Notes: a model not told the origin generated them from the letters alone. A DNA stretch of 64,000 nt from Xanthomonas massiliensis (GCF_900018785.1 NZ_FCOY01000005.1:1-64000); one strand, 5' to 3'. Shown: positions 24,168-36,524, counted from the stretch's first letter. Numbers and translations are program-made.

Positions 24168-25990
24168 TCCAGCGACGGCAGCACCGACAGGACTTCCTCG
24201 ATTGTAGTCAGCCCGGCGGCCACCTTTTCAAGGCCGGTGCGGCGCAGCGTGCGCATGCCCTCGGCGCGCGCGGCCCGGGTGAAGGCGGCCAGATCCATGG
24301 CCGGCTGGACCATCGCGCGCAGCCGCGGACCCAGTGGCAGCAGCTCGTACAGGCCGATGCGGCCCAGGTAGCCGGTGCGCCGGCACTCCAGGCAACCCAC
24401 TGGTGCATAGGGCGTGGGGTTATCAGGCAATGCCTCATCGTCATCACCCAGCTGCGCCCAGTCGGCCTGGCCGAGCACGTGCGGGCGCTTGCAATGGGGG
24501 CACAGCGTACGCACCAGGCGCTGGGCCAGCACCCCGGTCAGGGTGCTGGCCACCAGATAGTGGGGCACGCCCAGGTCGAGCAGGCGGGTGATCGCCGAGG
24601 GCGCATCGTTGGTGTGCAGGGTGGACAGCACCAGGTGGCCGGTGAGCGAGGCCTGCACCGCCATCTGCGCGGTCTCCAGGTCGCGGATCTCGCCGATCAT
24701 GATGATGTCCGGGTCCTGGCGCAGCAGGGTGCGCACGCCGGTGGCGAAGTCCAGGTCGATGTTGTGCTGGACCTGCATCTGGTTCAGCTCCGGGGCGATC
24801 ATCTCGATCGGGTCCTCGACCGTGCACACGTTCACGTCCGGCGTGGCCAGGCGCTTGAGCGTGGAATACAGCGTGGTGGTCTTGCCCGAGCCGGTCGGGC
24901 CGGTGACCAGCACGATGCCGTCCGGGCGTTCCACCAGCGCGTTCCAGCCGGCGGCCTCCTCGGGGCTGAAGCCGAGCTGGTCGATGCCCTTGAACGCGGT
25001 GTCCGGGTCGAAGATGCGCATCACGCACTTCTCGCCGAAGGCGATGGGCATGGTCGACAGGCGCATCTCCACCTCGCGCCCGCCCGGCGAGCGGGTCTTG
25101 ATGCGCCCGTCCTGCGGCCGGCGGCGCTCGGCCAGGTCCATGCGCCCGAGCACCTTGATGCGGCTGACGATGGCGGTCATCACCGCCGACGGCACCTCGA
25201 ACACCTTGTGCAGCACCCCGTCGATGCGGAAGCGCACGCGCCCGGACCCGCGCCGCGGCTCCAGGTGGATGTCCGAGGCGCGCTGCTCGTAGGCGTACTG
25301 CAGCAGCCAGTCGACGATGTGGACGATGTGGTGGTCGTCGGCGTTGACGTCGCCGGTGCGGCCCAGTTCCACCAGCTGCTCGAAGCTGGGCAGGCCGCTG
25401 CCCTGGGTCACCTGGCCGTCGCGCGCGCCGCGCACCGAGCGGGTGACGCCGAAGAACTCCATCGTGTACCGGCCCAGGTCCAGCGGGCTGACCATCGCCA
25501 CCTCCACGCGCCGGCGCGTGAGGTGCTGCAGGTCGGCGCGCCAGTCCAGCGCCAGCGGCTCGCTGGTGGCCACCAGCACGCGCTCGGCGTCCACCGCCAG
25601 CGGCAGGATGCGGTGGCGGCGCGCATAGGCCTGGGAGACGATGGCGGTGACCGCGGCCACGTCCACCCGGGTCGGGTCGATGCGCAGGTAGCGCACCCCG
25701 ACGCGGGTGGCCAGCCACTCGGTCAGCCGCTCCAGGCCCAGCTCGCCGGCCGGCGGCTGGCCGGCCCGGAGCTTGAGGTTGGACAGCAGCACCAGCGGGT
25801 GGACCTCGCCGGCCCCGCGCGCCGCCCCGGCGCTGCCGTGCAGCCCGGCGGAGGTGGCGATGCGCTCGGCGTCGGCGGCCAGCACCATGCCGTCGGCCAG
25901 CAGCGCGGCGGCGATCTGGGCGTAGTGCAGCCGGCCCGGCGGCAACGGCGCCGCCACTGCCGCGGTGGAATTGGCCTGGCCCTGGTGCAT
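24164..25990 (-). CDS. GspE/PilB-family secretion ATPase
   Basis: About 608 residues from ATG 25990; ATG 26023 would add 11. The N-terminal domain (about 20-215) is the GspE_N (T2SSE_N) type. The ATPase core shows Walker [16 protein letters not shown], Asp box [23 protein letters not shown] (Walker B) and His box [15 protein letters not shown] tetracysteine zinc site, CPHCKR...CLECRR, is present, as in GspE. No other type II secretion or type IV pilus gene is next to it. It could be a spare motor for a system encoded elsewhere. Divergent from glyQ. Confidence 0.9.
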   Translation of the reverse strand: MHQGQANSTAAVAAPLPPGRLHYAQIAAALLADGMVLAADAERIATSAGLHGSAGAARGAGEVHPLVLLSNLKLRAGQPPAGELGLERLTEWLATRVGVRYLRIDPTRVDVAAVTAIVSQAYARRHRILPLAVDAERVLVATSEPLALDWRADLQHLTRRRVEVAMVSPLDLGRYTMEFFGVTRSVRGARDGQVTQGSGLPSFEQLVELGRTGDVNADDHHIVHIVDWLLQYAYEQRASDIHLEPRRGSGRVRFRIDGVLHKVFEVPSAVMTAIVSRIKVLGRMDLAERRRPQDGRIKTRSPGGREVEMRLSTMPIAFGEKCVMRIFDPDTAFKGIDQLGFSPEEAAGWNALVERPDGIVLVTGPTGSGKTTTLYSTLKRLATPDVNVCTVEDPIEMIAPELNQMQVQHNIDLDFATGVRTLLRQDPDIIMIGEIRDLETAQMAVQASLTGHLVLSTLHTNDAPSAITRLLDLGVPHYLVASTLTGVLAQRLVRTLCPHCKRPHVLGQADWAQLGDDDEALPDNPTPYAPVGCLECRRTGYLGRIGLYELLPLGPRLRAMVQPAMDLAAFTRAARAEGMRTLRRTGLEKVAAGLTTIEEVLSVLPSLE

Positions 25991-26068
25991 TCGTCCGTTC
26001 GCCCCGCGCGGGGCTCCCCGCAAAACCGGTCGTTATACTAGCCCACCCCATCGCAACGGCCGTGCCGC

Positions 26069-27030
<962 letters not shown>

Positions 27031-27031
<1 letters not shown>

Positions 27032-29130
27032 TGTCGAACGAGAACGTGCGCATGCAGCCGCTGCTGGTCGAGCTGGGCACCGAGGAACTGCCGGTCAAGG
27101 CACTGCCGGGCCTGGCGCGGGCCTTCTTCGAGGGCATCGTGGCCGGGCTGGAGAAGCGCGGCATCGCCGTCGAGCATGGCGACGCCAGGCCGCTGTCCAC
27201 GCCGCGCCGGCTGGCGGTGCTGCTGCCGGGGGTGGGCGTGGAACAGCCCGAGCAGGCCGTCGAGGTGCTCGGTCCCTACGTGAACATCGCCCTGGACGAC
27301 GCTGGCCAGCCCACGCGCGCGCTGGCCGGCTTCGCCGCCAAGGCCGGCGTGGACTGGACCGCGCTGGAGCGTACCCGCGACGCCCGCGGCGAGCGCTTCG
27401 TGCACCGCTCGCTCAAGCCGGGCGTGCGCACCGAGCTGCTGCTGGCCGAGGTGGTGGCCGAGGCGATCGCGGCGATGCCGATCCCCAAGCCGATGCGCTG
27501 GGGCGACCACGACTACGCCTTCGCCCGCCCGGTGCACTGGCTGGTGCTGCTGTTCGGCGACCAGGTGGTGCCGGCCGGGCTGCTCGGCGTCCAGGCCGGG
27601 CGCGACAGCCGCGGCCACCGCTTCATGCACCCGCAGGCGGTGACCCTGGCCGCGCCGGGCGACTACGTCGCCGCGCTGGAGGCCGCCTTCGTGCTGGTCG
27701 ACCCGCAGGCGCGCCGCGCGCGCATCGTGCGCGAGGTGCAGGACGCGGCCGCGCGGGCCGGCGGCACCGCGCGCATCACCGAGGACAACCTCGGCCAGGT
27801 CGTGGACCTGGTGGAGTGGCCGGTCGGCGTGCTGTGCGGCTTCGAGCCGGACTTCCTGGCGGTGCCGCAGGAAGCGCTGATCGAGACCATGGAGATCAAC
27901 CAGAAGTTCTTCCCGGTGCTGGACGAGGCCAACCGCCTGACCGAGCACTTCGTCGGCATCGCCAACATCGACTCGCGCGACCCGGCGCAGGTGCGGCGCG
28001 GCTACGAGCGGGTGATCCGCCCGCGCTTCGCCGACGCGCGCTTCTTCTTCGACGAGGACCTCAAGCAGGGCCTGGCGGCGATGGGCGAGGGCCTGGCCAG
28101 CGTGACCTACCAGGCCAGGCTGGGCAGCGTGGCCGACAAGGTCGCGCGGGTGAAGGCACTGGCCGAGGCGATCGCGCCGCAGGTCGGCGCCGACGTGGCG
28201 CTGGCGGTGCGCGCGGCGGAACTGGCCAAGAACGACCTGCAGTCGCGCATGGTCAACGAGTTCCCCGAGCTGCAGGGCATCGCCGGGCGCCACTATGCGG
28301 CCGCCGCGGGCGAGCCGGCCGAGGTCGCGCTGGCGATCGACGAGGCCTACCGGCCGCGCTTCGCCGGCGACGACATCGCCGACTCGGCCACCGGCAAGGT
28401 GCTGGCGATCGCCGAGCGCCTGGACACGCTGGCCGGCGGCTTCGCCGCGGGGCTGAAGCCGACCGGCAACAAGGATCCGTTCGCGCTGCGCCGCGCCGCG
28501 CTGGGGCTGGCGCGCACGATCATCGAGTCGGGCTTCGAGCTGGACCTGGAAGCGGCACTGGCGCAGGCCAACCAGGGCCTGGCCGGCAGGAAGGTCCAGG
28601 CGGACGTGGCCGACCTTTACGAGTTCATCCTCGATCGCCTGAAGGGCTACTACGCCGACAAGGGCGTGCCGGCCACGCACTTCAACGCGGTGGCCGAGGC
28701 GATGAAGGAGCAGGGCCTGCACTCGCTGTACGACTTCGACCGGCGCCTGGACGCGATCGGCACCTTCGCCCAGCTGCCCGAGGCGGCGGCGCTGGCGGCG
28801 GCCAACAAGCGCATCCGCAACATCCTGCGCAAGGCCGACGGCGCGATCCCCGGCCAGGTCGATCCGGCGCTGCTGGTCGAACCGGCCGAGGCCGAGCTGG
28901 CCGAGTCGGTGGAGGCGGCCATCACCGAGACCGGCGCGGCGCTGGCGCGGCGCGACTATGTCGAGGCGCTGGCCTACCTGGCGCGGCTGCGGCCGCAGGT
29001 GGATGCGTTCTTCGAGCAGGTGCTGGTCAACGCCGACGACGCGGCGGTGCGCGGCAACCGCCTGGCCCTGCTCAAGCGCCTGGGCGACCGCCTCGGCGCG
29101 GTGGCGGCGATCGACCAGCTTTCGGCCTGA
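27031..29130 (+). CDS. glyS: Glycyl-tRNA synthetase beta subunit
   Basis: 699 residues, normal length. Begins [32 protein letters not shown], with [28 protein letters not shown] and [45 protein letters not shown], and a C-terminal DALR-like anticodon domain. It recognises tRNA-Gly for GlyQ. It overlaps glyQ by one base. Confidence 0.97.
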
Positions 29131-29228
29131 TCCGCGGACCCGCCGTGGTTGCCACGGCGGGTCCGGCGCGGTGCCGCGGCCGCCGTGTCGTTGGCGGTTT
29201 CACGTGCCGCACCGTTATCCTGACCCGC

Positions 29229-31004
29229 ATGCGTGCTTTCCCGATCGCCCTCGCCCTCGTGCTGAGCCTGTGTGCCGGCGTCGCCCATGCCCGTGCCACC
29301 ATCGACAAGGTGCGGATCGAAGGGCTCGATTCGGACGATGACGCGGCCATCATCGAGAACATCGAGGTGTCGCTGTCGCTGTACGACGCGGTGGGCAAGC
29401 CCCAGGGCGAATCGCGCCTGGAGTACATGCTCAGCCAGGCGCAGCGCCAGACCGCGCAGGCGCTGGAGCCGTTCGGCTACTACAACCCCACCGTCACCGT
29501 GGAGGCGCCACGCAGCGACGACCACCTCACCGTGGTGGTGCACGTGGACAAGGGCGAGCCGGTGCGGGTGCGCAACTCGCACATCACCATGGAAGGCTGG
29601 GCCACCGAGGACAGCTACATCCAGGACGACCTGAAGGCGTTCAAGCCCGCCGTCGGCGAGACCTTCGACCACGCCACCTACGAGGCCAGCAAGGTCACCA
29701 TCACCCGCCGCCTGGCCGAGCGCGGCTACTTCGACGCCGATTTCACCCAGCGCAAGGTGGAGATCACCCGCGCCGAGCATGCCGCCGACATCGACCTGGG
29801 CTGGGACAGCGGCCGGCGCTACGACATGGGCCCGGTGCGCTTCGACTACGACTACTTCCGGCCGGGCCTGTTCGATCCGCTGGTGTACTGGGACGAGGGC
29901 AGCTACTACCACGAGGGCAAGCTGGACCGGCTGCGCGAGTCGCTGACCAAGCTCGACTACTTCGGCGCGATCGACATCCAGCCCAAGCCCGACGAGGCCG
30001 ACGACCAGGGCCGGGTGCCGATCGACGTCAAGCTGACCCGCGCCAAGCGCAGCATCTACACCGCCGGCCTGAGCTACGGCAGCGAGAGCGGGCCCGGCGT
30101 GCGCGGCGGCGTGGAGCGGCGCTACATCAACACGCGCGGGCACAAGGTCGACACCCAGCTCGACTACGCCGACAAGCGCAAGAGCCTGACCACCAGCTAC
30201 CGCATCCCCGCGTTCCTGTGGCTGGACGGCTGGTACACCTTCGCCGCGCGCGCCTACGACGAGCAGACCAAGTACATCGACCTGCGCAACTTCAAGCTGG
30301 TGGCCAGCCGCAGCGGCCAGATCAACGACCACTGGACCGCGGTGGCCTCGCTCAACGCGCTGCGCGAGCGCTGGCGCTATGCCCACAACGACGTCTACGG
30401 CAGCCAGTACAGCACCGCCACGCTGGTCTACCCGCAGCTGTCGGCCAACTACGCGGCGGTGGACGACCGCATGTTCCCGCGCCACGGCATCGCCGCCGAC
30501 ATGACCCTGCGCGGCGGCACCAAGGGCGTCGGCTCGGATGCCAGCTTCCTGCAGGTGCAGGGCACGCTGCGCTGGTTCCTGGCCGCCGGCGATAACGGCC
30601 GGCTGATCCTGCGCGGCGAGGCCGGCACCACCCTGACCGGCGACCTGGTGTCGCTGCCGCCGAGCCTGCGGTTCTTCGCCGGCGGCGACAACAGCGTGCG
30701 CGGCTACGCCTTCCGCGAGGTCGGCCCGCGTACCGCGCCGCCCGAACGCTACGCCGAGGGCGCCAAGCACGTGTTCACCGGCAGCGTGGAATACGAGCAC
30801 TACTTCAAGGGCGGGCCGCTGGGCGCGGCGGTGTTCGTCGACAGCGGCAGCGCCTTCGACGACCGTCCCGACTGGCAGACCGGCGTGGGCTTCGGCATCC
30901 GCTACAAGTCGCCGGTGGGGCCGGTGCGCGTGGACATCGGCCACGGCCTGAACCATCCGGACTCGCAGTTCCAGCTGTACATCAACATCGGAGCGAACCT
31001 GTGA
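29229..31004 (+). CDS. tamA: Translocation and assembly module outer-membrane subunit TamA
   Basis: 591 residues. Signal peptide MRAFPIALALVLSLCAGVAHARA. Three POTRA domains are suggested in about residues 22-260, followed by an Omp85 barrel that ends with VGFGIRYKSPVGPVRVDIGHGLN and QLYINIGANL. The lid motif region has LRFFAGGDNSVRGYAFREVGPR (VRGY). TamA with TamB helps lipid and autotransporter movement to the outer membrane. ATG 29229; GTGA overlap with tamB. Confidence 0.95.
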   Translation: MRAFPIALALVLSLCAGVAHARATIDKVRIEGLDSDDDAAIIENIEVSLSLYDAVGKPQGESRLEYMLSQAQRQTAQALEPFGYYNPTVTVEAPRSDDHLTVVVHVDKGEPVRVRNSHITMEGWATEDSYIQDDLKAFKPAVGETFDHATYEASKVTITRRLAERGYFDADFTQRKVEITRAEHAADIDLGWDSGRRYDMGPVRFDYDYFRPGLFDPLVYWDEGSYYHEGKLDRLRESLTKLDYFGAIDIQPKPDEADDQGRVPIDVKLTRAKRSIYTAGLSYGSESGPGVRGGVERRYINTRGHKVDTQLDYADKRKSLTTSYRIPAFLWLDGWYTFAARAYDEQTKYIDLRNFKLVASRSGQINDHWTAVASLNALRERWRYAHNDVYGSQYSTATLVYPQLSANYAAVDDRMFPRHGIAADMTLRGGTKGVGSDASFLQVQGTLRWFLAAGDNGRLILRGEAGTTLTGDLVSLPPSLRFFAGGDNSVRGYAFREVGPRTAPPERYAEGAKHVFTGSVEYEHYFKGGPLGAAVFVDSGSAFDDRPDWQTGVGFGIRYKSPVGPVRVDIGHGLNHPDSQFQLYINIGANL

Positions 31005-33037
31005 GCGCGCCCGTCCCCCCCGTCGCCCGGCGCGCGCGCTTCTACCGGCGCCGCGGCTTCTGGATCGGTTCGGGCCTGGCGGTGCTGGGCGCGGTGCTGC
31101 TGGTGCTGGTGCTGCTGTACTGGCTGCTGCAGACCGTGGCCGGGCGCGACGTGCTGCTGGCGCAGGTGGTCGCGCGCCTGCCGGCGGGCTCGGTGTTCAC
31201 CTGGGAGCAGGCCGACGGCCCGCTGGCCGGGCCGCTGACCCTGCGCGGGGTGGAATTCCGCTACGACAAGATCCACTTCACCGCCCGCCGCGTGCTGCTG
31301 GACCCGGACATCCGCCCGCTGCTGGGACGCAAGCTGCGCGTGGACCGGCTGGAGCTGGAAGGCGCCACCCTGGACGTGCCCAAGAGCGAGGAGCCGTTCA
31401 CCCTGCCGACCTGGCCGGGATCGCTGCCGCAGATCAGCGTGCCGCTGGCGATCCAGGCCGACACCGTCGTCGTGGACGACGTGAAGGTCAGCCAGGCCGG
31501 CAAGCCGGTGATCGCCATCGCGCGGCTGCGCGGCGGCGTCGAGCTGGCCGACGGCGAGCTGCACGCCAAGGGCGTGGACGCGCAGACCGACCTGGGCCAC
31601 TTCCAGGTCCACGGCGATTACCTGCCGCGGCGCAACTATCGCGCCGACCTGACCGCCACCGCGGTGCTGCCGGCGCCGCGCGGCACCAGCCCGGCCCGCT
31701 TCGGCCTGGTCGCCCGCGGCGACCTGGACCGGATGGAGGTGGCCGTGGCCGGGCGCGCGCCGCAGCCGCTCAAGGCCACCCTCGGCCTGGTCGGCGGCGA
31801 CACGCCGACGTGGACCTTCAAGGCCGCCACCGAGGCGCTGGACCCGACGCTGCTGATCCCCGGCAGCACGCTGGCCCCCGTCGCGCTGGACCTGCAGGCC
31901 AGCGGCACCGGCGGCGACGCCCAGCTGCACGGGCGGGTGAGCCAGGGCGGGACCGAGCTGGTGCTCGATCCCTCGCGCATCGCCATCCGCGACCAGGTGC
32001 TGACGGTGGCGCCGCTGCAGCTGCGCGCCTTCGACGGCCAGGCCAGCCTGCGCGGCGAGGCCGACTTCAGCGACCCGGAGAACACCCGTTTCCAGTTCGC
32101 GATCAACGCCGACGGCCTGCGCTTCGCCGCCCGTCCGGACCCGGCCACGCCGCAGCAGGCCCCGGTGCCGGTGGTCGTGCACGACGCGCGCCTGGGCGTG
32201 GCAGGCCGCCTCGACGCCTGGGCCGCGGTCGGCCACGCCGCCGTGGAGCGCGAGCAGGAACAGGCCAAGCTCGAATTCGACGTGCGCGGCAATGGCGAGG
32301 GCGCGCGCATCCACGCGCTGCGCGCGGACATGCCCGGCGGCTCGCTGCAGGCCAGCGGCCAGGTGGCCTGGTCGCCGGTGCTGGACTGGGACCTGGCCGC
32401 CGACCTGGACCGCTTCGACCCCGGCTATTTCGCGCCGGGCTGGGACGGGCGCCTGTCCGGCCACCTGGCCTCGCGCGGGCAGCAGCAGCCGGCCGCCGCC
32501 GACGGCACGCCCGGCGGCTACGTGGCCCAGGTGGCGTTGCCGCGCCTGGCCGGCCAGCTGCGCGGGCGCCGCCTCGACGCCCACGGCGATTTCGCCTGGA
32601 AGGTGGACCAGGGCGAAGGTGCGCTGGAGCTGGCGCTGGGCGGCAGCCGCGCCAGCGTCAAGGGCAGTGTCGGCGCGCGCCTGGACCTGGCCGCGCACCT
32701 GCGGCCGCTGGACCTGGCCGACCTGCTGCCGGGCGCGTCCGGCAGCCTGCGCGGCGACATACAGGTGCGCGGTGCGCAGGACGCGCCGGAGCTGATCGCC
32801 GACCTGGCCGGCAGCGGCCTGGCCTGGAACGACTGGAAGGCCGGGCAGCTGTCGCTGCGCGGGCGTCTGCCGTGGCGCGGCAGCGGCGGCGCGCTGGAGC
32901 TGGCCGGCAGCGACATCGTCGCCGGCACCGCGATCAGCCACGTGGACGTGCAGGCGCACGGTGCGGTGGAGGACCTGCGCCTGCAGGGCCGCGTCGCCGC
33001 CGACCTGGGCTCGGTGGCCCTGTCCGCGCAGCTGCGC

Positions 33038-33432
33038 CGCCAGGGCACGCGCTGGCAGGGCGAGGTGGCGAGCCTGGACCTGGCGCCATCCAAGGGCGCG
33101 GCCTGGGCGCTGCGCGCGCCGGGGCGCTTCGTCCTCGACGGCGACCGTTTCAGCCTCACCGACACCTGCCTGGGCGCGGCCACCGGCGGGGCGCTGTGCG
33201 CCAGCGCCGACTGGCCGGCCAAGGGCGTCGTCGTGCGCGGCGACGCCCTGGCCGGCCAGTCGGCGCTGGCGCACAGCGCCCCGCCGGTGGCCGCGCCCAG
33301 GCAGGTGTCGGTGAGGCTGAAACGGTCGCCGTCGAGGACGAAGCGCCCCGGCGCGCGCAGCGCCCAGGCCGCGCCCTTGGATGGCGCCAGGTCCAGGCTC
33401 GCCACCTCGCCCTGCCAGCGCGTGCCCTGGCG
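33038..33432. repeat. Long perfect inverted repeat inside tamB
   Basis: The arms 33038-33221 and 33249-33432 are reverse complements of one another over 184 bp (several stretches compared base by base, no mismatch seen), with a 27-bp centre. The centre contains near-palindrome GGGCGTCG...CGACGCCC, which could fold back. The right arm is an inverted copy of tamB coding sequence, placed between two copies of GCCCTGGC. Origin by strand switching at the hairpin is likely; a sequencing or assembly artefact is the main alternative. Confidence 0.92.
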
Positions 33433-34974
33433 CAGCCGTGGCTGGCCAGCAGCGACGGCCGCCAGATCTACCTGCGCGGCGAGCTGACCCTGGACGGCGA
33501 GCTGCGCCCGGCCGGCAGCGCCTACACCGGCCACCTGCGCGCGGCGTCGATGGAAGGCGGCGTGCGCATGGGCGACAACACCCGCGGCGAGGTGGTGCGC
33601 TACGACCACTTCAGCCTGGATGCCCAGCTCGACCCGCGGCACATCCACGGCAAGCTCGGCGTCGGCTTCCAGGGCAATGGTTTCGTCGACGCCACCGTCG
33701 ACACTGGTTGGGATGCTGCCGCGCCGCTGACCGGCCAGCTGTACATGAACAGCTCGCGGCTGTACTGGCTGGAGCTGTTCTCGCCAGACCTGGTGCGCCC
33801 GCAGGGCCTGATCGAGGGCCACGTCAGCCTGGCCGGCACGCGCGCGCAGCCGCGCCTGGGCGGCGAGGCCACGCTGAGCGGCTTCACCGGCGACTTCCCG
33901 TCGCTGGGCCTGACCGTGACCGACGGCAAGGCGCGGCTGCTGGCGCAGCCGGATGGCTCGGCGCGCATCGACGGCTCGCTCAAGTCCGGCGAGGGTACGC
34001 TGAACATCGACGGCGGCCTGTCCTGGTACGGGCAGGCCACGCCGCTGCAGCTGAACATCACCGGCCAGAACGTGCTGGTATCCAACACCACCGAGCTGCG
34101 CGCGGTGGCCAACCCGGACCTGCAGTTCGGCATCGTCGAGCGCACCATGCGCCTGCGCGGCAAGGTCACCGTGCCGGAGGCGGACATCGACCTGGAGCGC
34201 CTGGACCGCGGCACCTCGGTGTCCCCGGACGTGGTGGTGCTCGACCCGGCCAACCCGCAGGAGGAGCCGTCCTCGCCGCTGGACATGGACCTGGCGGTGG
34301 CGCTGGGCAAGGACGTCAAGCTCACCGGCTTCGGCCTGAAGGGCGGGCTGACCGGGCAGATCCAGGTGCGCTCGCGCCCGGGCTACGAGACCACCGCCAC
34401 CGGCAACCTGGACGTGAGCGGGCGCTACAAGGCCTACGGCCAGGACCTGACCATCACCCGCGGCCAGCTGACCTGGAGCAACAACATCGTCTCCGACCCG
34501 CGCATCAACATGCGTGCCGAGCGCCAGATCGCCGACGTCACCGCCGGCATCGACGTCACCGGCCGGGCGATGGCGCCGCATGCCAGCGTCTGGTCCAACC
34601 CGAGCATGTCCCAGTCCGAGGCGATGTCCTACCTGGTGCTGGGGCGCAGCCTGTCCAGCGCCTCGGACAGCGAGTCCGAACAGGTCAGCGCGGCCTCGGC
34701 GGCGCTGTCGGCCGGCAGCGGCCTGCTCGCCTCGGAGATCGGCGCCAAGCTCGGCCTGGACGAGGCCGGGGTGAGCCAGTCGCGCTCGGTGGGCTCGGTG
34801 GTCGGCTTCGGCAAGTACCTCACCCCCAAGCTGTACGTCGGCTACGGCGTATCGCTGGTGGGCTCCGGTTCGGTGCTGACGCTGAAGTACCTGCTCAGCC
34901 GCGGCTTCGACATCGAGGTGGAATCGAGCTCGGTGGAGAACCGCGGCTCGATCAACTGGCGCCGCGAGAAATAG
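33433..34974 (+). CDS. tamB: TamB C-terminal part (DUF490 domain)
   Basis: This frame holds the conserved TamB_C (DUF490) domain: KYLLSRGFDIEVESSSVENRGSINWRR at the C-terminus, preceded by SQSEAMSYLVLGRSLSSAS and VVGFGKYLTPKLYVGYGVSLVGSGSV, which match the end of intact TamB proteins that contacts TamA. An internal ATG exists in frame at 33550, but without the N-terminal anchor this piece would not be placed in the envelope. It is therefore probably functional only if the inverted repeat is an artefact or is reverted. Confidence 0.85.
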   Translation, partial: QPWLASSDGRQIYLRGELTLDGELRPAGSAYTGHLRAASMEGGVRMGDNTRGEVVRYDHFSLDAQLDPRHIHGKLGVGFQGNGFVDATVDTGWDAAAPLTGQLYMNSSRLYWLELFSPDLVRPQGLIEGHVSLAGTRAQPRLGGEATLSGFTGDFPSLGLTVTDGKARLLAQPDGSARIDGSLKSGEGTLNIDGGLSWYGQATPLQLNITGQNVLVSNTTELRAVANPDLQFGIVERTMRLRGKVTVPEADIDLERLDRGTSVSPDVVVLDPANPQEEPSSPLDMDLAVALGKDVKLTGFGLKGGLTGQIQVRSRPGYETTATGNLDVSGRYKAYGQDLTITRGQLTWSNNIVSDPRINMRAERQIADVTAGIDVTGRAMAPHASVWSNPSMSQSEAMSYLVLGRSLSSASDSESEQVSAASAALSAGSGLLASEIGAKLGLDEAGVSQSRSVGSVVGFGKYLTPKLYVGYGVSLVGSGSVLTLKYLLSRGFDIEVESSSVENRGSINWRREK

Positions 34975-34991
34975 GCCGGACGGCCGCCGGC

Positions 34992-36524
34992 TCAGGCCGG
35001 CGGCAGGTCGCGCGCCGGCACCGGCCGGCCCAGCAGCCAGCCCTGTCCCAGTGCCTCCGGGGCCAGGCGCAGCACGTGCGCGGCCTGCGGTTCGTGCTCG
35101 ATGCCCTCCACCACCAGGGCGACGTCCAGCCGCCGCGCCAGCTCGCACAGCGGGGCGAAGATCTGCTCCATCGGCGCGCCGGTACCCAGCGCGCCGGTGA
35201 ACATGCGATCGATCTTGATCGCGTCCACCGGCAGGTCGGCCAGGTAGGCCAGCGAGGAATAGCCGGTGCCGAAGTCGTCGATGTAGAAGCGGTAGCCGCG
35301 CGCGCGCAGGCGCCGGATCGCCGCCGCCAGTGCGCCGTGGCCGGCGGTGGAGCGCTCGGTGATCTCCAGCACCAGGCGCGGCGGGAGCACGCCGTGGCGC
35401 GCGGCCTGCTCGTCCAGGAAGCGGTGGAAGCCCTCGTCGAGCACGTCCGCGGCGGTCAGGTTGACGCTGACGTAGAAGCCGCTGTCGTCGCGCAGGCGCG
35501 GGCCCAGCTCCGCCAGCGCCCGCTGCACGATCCGACGCGACAGCCGCCCGGCCAGGCCCATCCGCTCGGCCAGCGGCACGAACACCTCCGGGGCGACCGC
35601 GTGGCCGTCCTCGTCGTGCCAGCGCGACAGCGCCTCCACGCCGACCAGGCGCCGGTCGCCGAGCCGGCGCAGCGGCTGGTAGCGCAACTCGAGCGCGCCG
35701 CCGGCATCGGCCAATGCGCGGCGCAGTTGCCGCGGCAGGGAATGCCGGCGCCGGTGCCAGGCCGCCAGGCCGAGGCCGACGCCGGCACCGGCCAGCGCGC
35801 CGATCAGCGCCAGGGTGATGGCCAGCAGCGGGGCGAAGGCCAGGGCCAGCGGCCTACGGATGCTCGCTGCCACGCACAGGTCGTGGCGGTCGCTGCACAG
35901 GTGCAGGTGCTCGGCACCGGGCAGGTCGTGCCAGTGCGTGCGCGCGGCGGTGTCGGCGAAGCGGTGGTAGACGTGGCGGCCGTCGCGCGTCAGCAGCGTG
36001 GCCGCCAGGCCCGCACCCGGATGGGCGAAGTCCTCGAACACCAGCGGCGCGGTGCTGACCAGGGCCGCGCCCGAGGCGGTCAGGTCGGTGACGATGCGCG
36101 GATCGTCGCCGATGTTGACCACCGATTTCCAGATGCGCCGGCCGGCGGCCGCGTGGTCCGGCGGCGGCAGCGGCCACGGCTGTGCCAGCCGCCCCCACAT
36201 CGCGGTGCATGCCAGCGCGCCGTCGCGCAGCCGCCCGACGTCGCGCAGGTAGCGGGCCTGGTAGAGGCGGAACCGCAGTTCGTCCAGATCGGCCGGCGAG
36301 CAGGCCGGCTGGCCCGGGCGCTGCAGCTGCCGCAGGGTGCGCTGCTCCTCGCCGGACACGGCGTCGGCGCGTGCCAGCAGGCGCTGTGCGTAGTCCTGCA
36401 GGCGCGCCTGCTGGCGGTGGTCGAGCATCCACTGCGCCCAGGCCAGCGCGGCGAGGATGCCGGCCAGCACCAGTGCCGGCAACACGAAACGGGCGCGGCA
36501 CCGGCGAGCTTGATCGTTGTACAT
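34992..36524 (-). CDS. CSS-motif and EAL-domain cyclic-di-GMP phosphodiesterase
   Basis: About 510 residues. Two membrane helices (about 13-30 and 250-275) enclose a periplasmic CSS-type sensor domain with cysteines near 74 (PACSPADLDEL), 106, 227 and 234. The cytosolic EAL domain follows: RYQPLRRLGDRRLVGVEALSRW, FYVSVNLTAADVLD, LEITERSTAG, YIDDFGTGYSSLAYLADLPVDAIKIDR and VVEGIEHEPQA, with all catalytic residues in place. It resembles PdeC/YjcC-type redox-sensitive phosphodiesterases. No good ribosome binding site is seen at ATG 36524. Confidence 0.9.
   Translation of the reverse strand: MYNDQARRCRARFVLPALVLAGILAALAWAQWMLDHRQQARLQDYAQRLLARADAVSGEEQRTLRQLQRPGQPACSPADLDELRFRLYQARYLRDVGRLRDGALACTAMWGRLAQPWPLPPPDHAAAGRRIWKSVVNIGDDPRIVTDLTASGAALVSTAPLVFEDFAHPGAGLAATLLTRDGRHVYHRFADTAARTHWHDLPGAEHLHLCSDRHDLCVAASIRRPLALAFAPLLAITLALIGALAGAGVGLGLAAWHRRRHSLPRQLRRALADAGGALELRYQPLRRLGDRRLVGVEALSRWHDEDGHAVAPEVFVPLAERMGLAGRLSRRIVQRALAELGPRLRDDSGFYVSVNLTAADVLDEGFHRFLDEQAARHGVLPPRLVLEITERSTAGHGALAAAIRRLRARGYRFYIDDFGTGYSSLAYLADLPVDAIKIDRMFTGALGTGAPMEQIFAPLCELARRLDVALVVEGIEHEPQAAHVLRLAPEALGQGWLLGRPVPARDLPPA

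Larger units (their letters stand above)
31001..34974 (+). pseudogene. tamB: tamB, broken by an inverted duplication
   Basis: The gene starts at GTG 31001 (coupled to tamA), with a basic N-terminus and one membrane anchor (about 20-40: FWIGSGLAVLGAVLLVLVLL). It reads in frame 2 as typical AsmA-like beta-helix sequence up to GVVVRGDAL at about 33250. The normal continuation AQPWLASSDGRQIYLRGE is found at 33433 in a different frame and runs to 34974. Between them is a 179-bp insertion. Removing it (flanking GCCCTGGC at 33245 and 33424) restores one frame of about 1264 residues, the usual size of TamB. As read, the product ends at 33487 (828 residues). Confidence 0.9.

Noticed and set aside
32518..35148. 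Long minus-strand frame opposite tamB
   Set aside because: It contains a stretch identical to TamB only because the inverted duplication puts tamB sequence on both strands; the rest has no family signature.
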